Positions 5,455 through 6,252 of a stretch of DNA of 6,252 nt are shown piece after piece. Location: contig JAYVOH010000055.1 in assembly GCA_043758025.1 (NCBI GenBank), positions 1 to 6,252 of the forward strand. Direction: 5' to 3'. This stretch comes from VFKE01 sp043758025. GTDB lineage: Bacteria > Verrucomicrobiota > Verrucomicrobiia > Verrucomicrobiales > Verrucomicrobiaceae. Made by a program: the position numbers and the translations under genes. Each line of letters starts with the position of its first letter. Position 1 is the first letter of the stretch. The notes beneath the pieces are model-generated. The model saw only the letters and a program-made list of their open reading frames with translations. It was not told the origin of the DNA and did no database searches.

Positions 5455-6252
5455 ATGCCCGCCGACTCGTCCCGCACGTCACTTCGCTGTAATCTGACGC
5501 TGCTCGTATTTTTTCTCTCGGGGTTCGCGGCGCTGCTATATCAGGTGGTGTGGCAGCGGTGGCTGGTCTTTTTCACCGGCATCAGCTCGGCGAGCATCAG
5601 TCTGATCGTGGCGGTTTTCATGGCGGGTTTGGGCATCGGCTACCTCGCGGGCGGCGCGCTGGCGGACCGGCAGCGTGCGCCGGAGCCGTTGCGGTATTTT
5701 GTGCTGGCTGAGTTGGGCATCGCGGTCTTCGGATTGTGCAGCAAGGCGATCTTGTATGACGGTCTCTACGCCAGCGGGCTGGTGCATTCCACGGAGCCGG
5801 TGAAGACTTGCGTGGTGCTGCTGGCGGTGCTTTTCGTGCCGACGTTTCTGATGGGCCTGTCGCTTCCGCTTTTGGCCAAGTCAATCACACTGCCGTCATT
5901 GGAACTTCAAGCCGGCTTCATTGGACGGCTCTATTTTGTGAACACACTGGGCGCGGCGGCCGGTGCGCTGGCCACGGGATTGCTTCTGGTGCCAACGATG
6001 GGGTTTCATCATGCGACTTACGTTGGTGCGGCGCTGAACCTGACTTGTGCGGCAGTCGGTGCACTACTCTATCGCCAGGCAGTCCGATCTGACGCGGCAT
6101 CCTCCGGTGATGCCGATACGACAACTTCCGCCAGCTCGCCCTTCCGCTGGACGCGCGGGTTCACGCTTTGGATGATCCAATACGCGGTCGCCGGATTCGC
6201 AGCGATCTCCTTTGAGCTGGCCTGGTTCCGCGTGCTGGAGAACACGATCAAG
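5455..6252 (+). CDS. Fused MFS/spermidine synthase-type membrane protein (N-terminal part)
   Basis: An open frame of 266 codons runs from ATG 5455 off the right edge without a stop. An in-frame TAG at 5428-5430 makes this the first possible ATG; no Shine-Dalgarno is seen. The product is a polytopic inner-membrane protein with about seven hydrophobic segments, near 14-33, 47-67, 81-100, 117-140, 160-180, 186-205 and 237-258. The motif SGFAALLYQVVWQRWL (22-37), then FMAGLGIGYLAGGALADR (55-72) and GRLYFVNTLGAAAGALATG (157-175), is characteristic of membrane proteins fused to a spermidine-synthase-like domain. FELAWFRVL (253-261) starts the second half and repeats the first motif. The soluble methyltransferase-like domain expected downstream is outside the window, so the activity (aminopropyl transfer or otherwise) cannot be judged. 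Codon choice differs from the mutase: GCG and CTG dominate, where the mutase favours GCC and CTC. It probably forms a separate transcription unit behind the palindromic block; no promoter was recognised with confidence. Confidence 0.82.
   Translation, partial: MPADSSRTSLRCNLTLLVFFLSGFAALLYQVVWQRWLVFFTGISSASISLIVAVFMAGLGIGYLAGGALADRQRAPEPLRYFVLAELGIAVFGLCSKAILYDGLYASGLVHSTEPVKTCVVLLAVLFVPTFLMGLSLPLLAKSITLPSLELQAGFIGRLYFVNTLGAAAGALATGLLLVPTMGFHHATYVGAALNLTCAAVGALLYRQAVRSDAASSGDADTTTSASSPFRWTRGFTLWMIQYAVAGFAAISFELAWFRVLENTIK

Overview
This window looks like a chromosomal piece of a fairly GC-rich Gram-negative bacterium. The PVC group, most likely Verrucomicrobiota, is my best guess. The hints are leaders without a clear Shine-Dalgarno sequence, TTCATCC-type heptamer repeats between genes, the style of the phosphohexomutase, and a fused membrane/spermidine-synthase type protein. 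This is inference from sequence style only; no marker search was possible.

Layout: bases 1-98 carry the last codons of what is probably an IS630-type transposase (+ strand, cut by the window edge). About 290 bases without a convincing gene follow. On the minus strand lies rplS (ribosomal protein L19, 388-762). A 231-base divergent spacer separates it from a run of three plus-strand genes: gmd (GDP-mannose 4,6-dehydratase, 994-2007), a DegT/DnrJ/EryC1/StrS-type PLP-dependent sugar aminotransferase (2086-3204), and a long alpha-D-phosphohexomutase (3247-5205). The gaps inside the run are 78 and 42 bases, so the three could share a transcript. Behind the mutase, 5206-5454 is an unusual non-coding block of nested inverted repeats, including a 22-bp perfect stem. 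Last comes the N-terminal 266 codons of a polytopic membrane protein of the fused MFS/spermidine synthase type (5455 to the right edge). It has no stop codon inside the window.

How the genes may work together: the mutase interconverts hexose 6- and 1-phosphates and could feed nucleotide-sugar synthesis (for example mannose-1-phosphate towards GDP-mannose). Gmd makes GDP-4-keto-6-deoxymannose, and the aminotransferase puts an amino group on a keto-sugar nucleotide. This fits surface polysaccharide or glycan precursor supply. However, the aminotransferase carries a FFPSKNLGG active-site motif more like UDP-sugar 3-aminotransferases than GDP-perosamine synthases, so it may not use the Gmd product.

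I do not see a clear undescribed multi-gene system. The most unusual item is the palindromic element at 5230-5340, which has the two-module architecture of a REP/BIME or MITE-like repeat.
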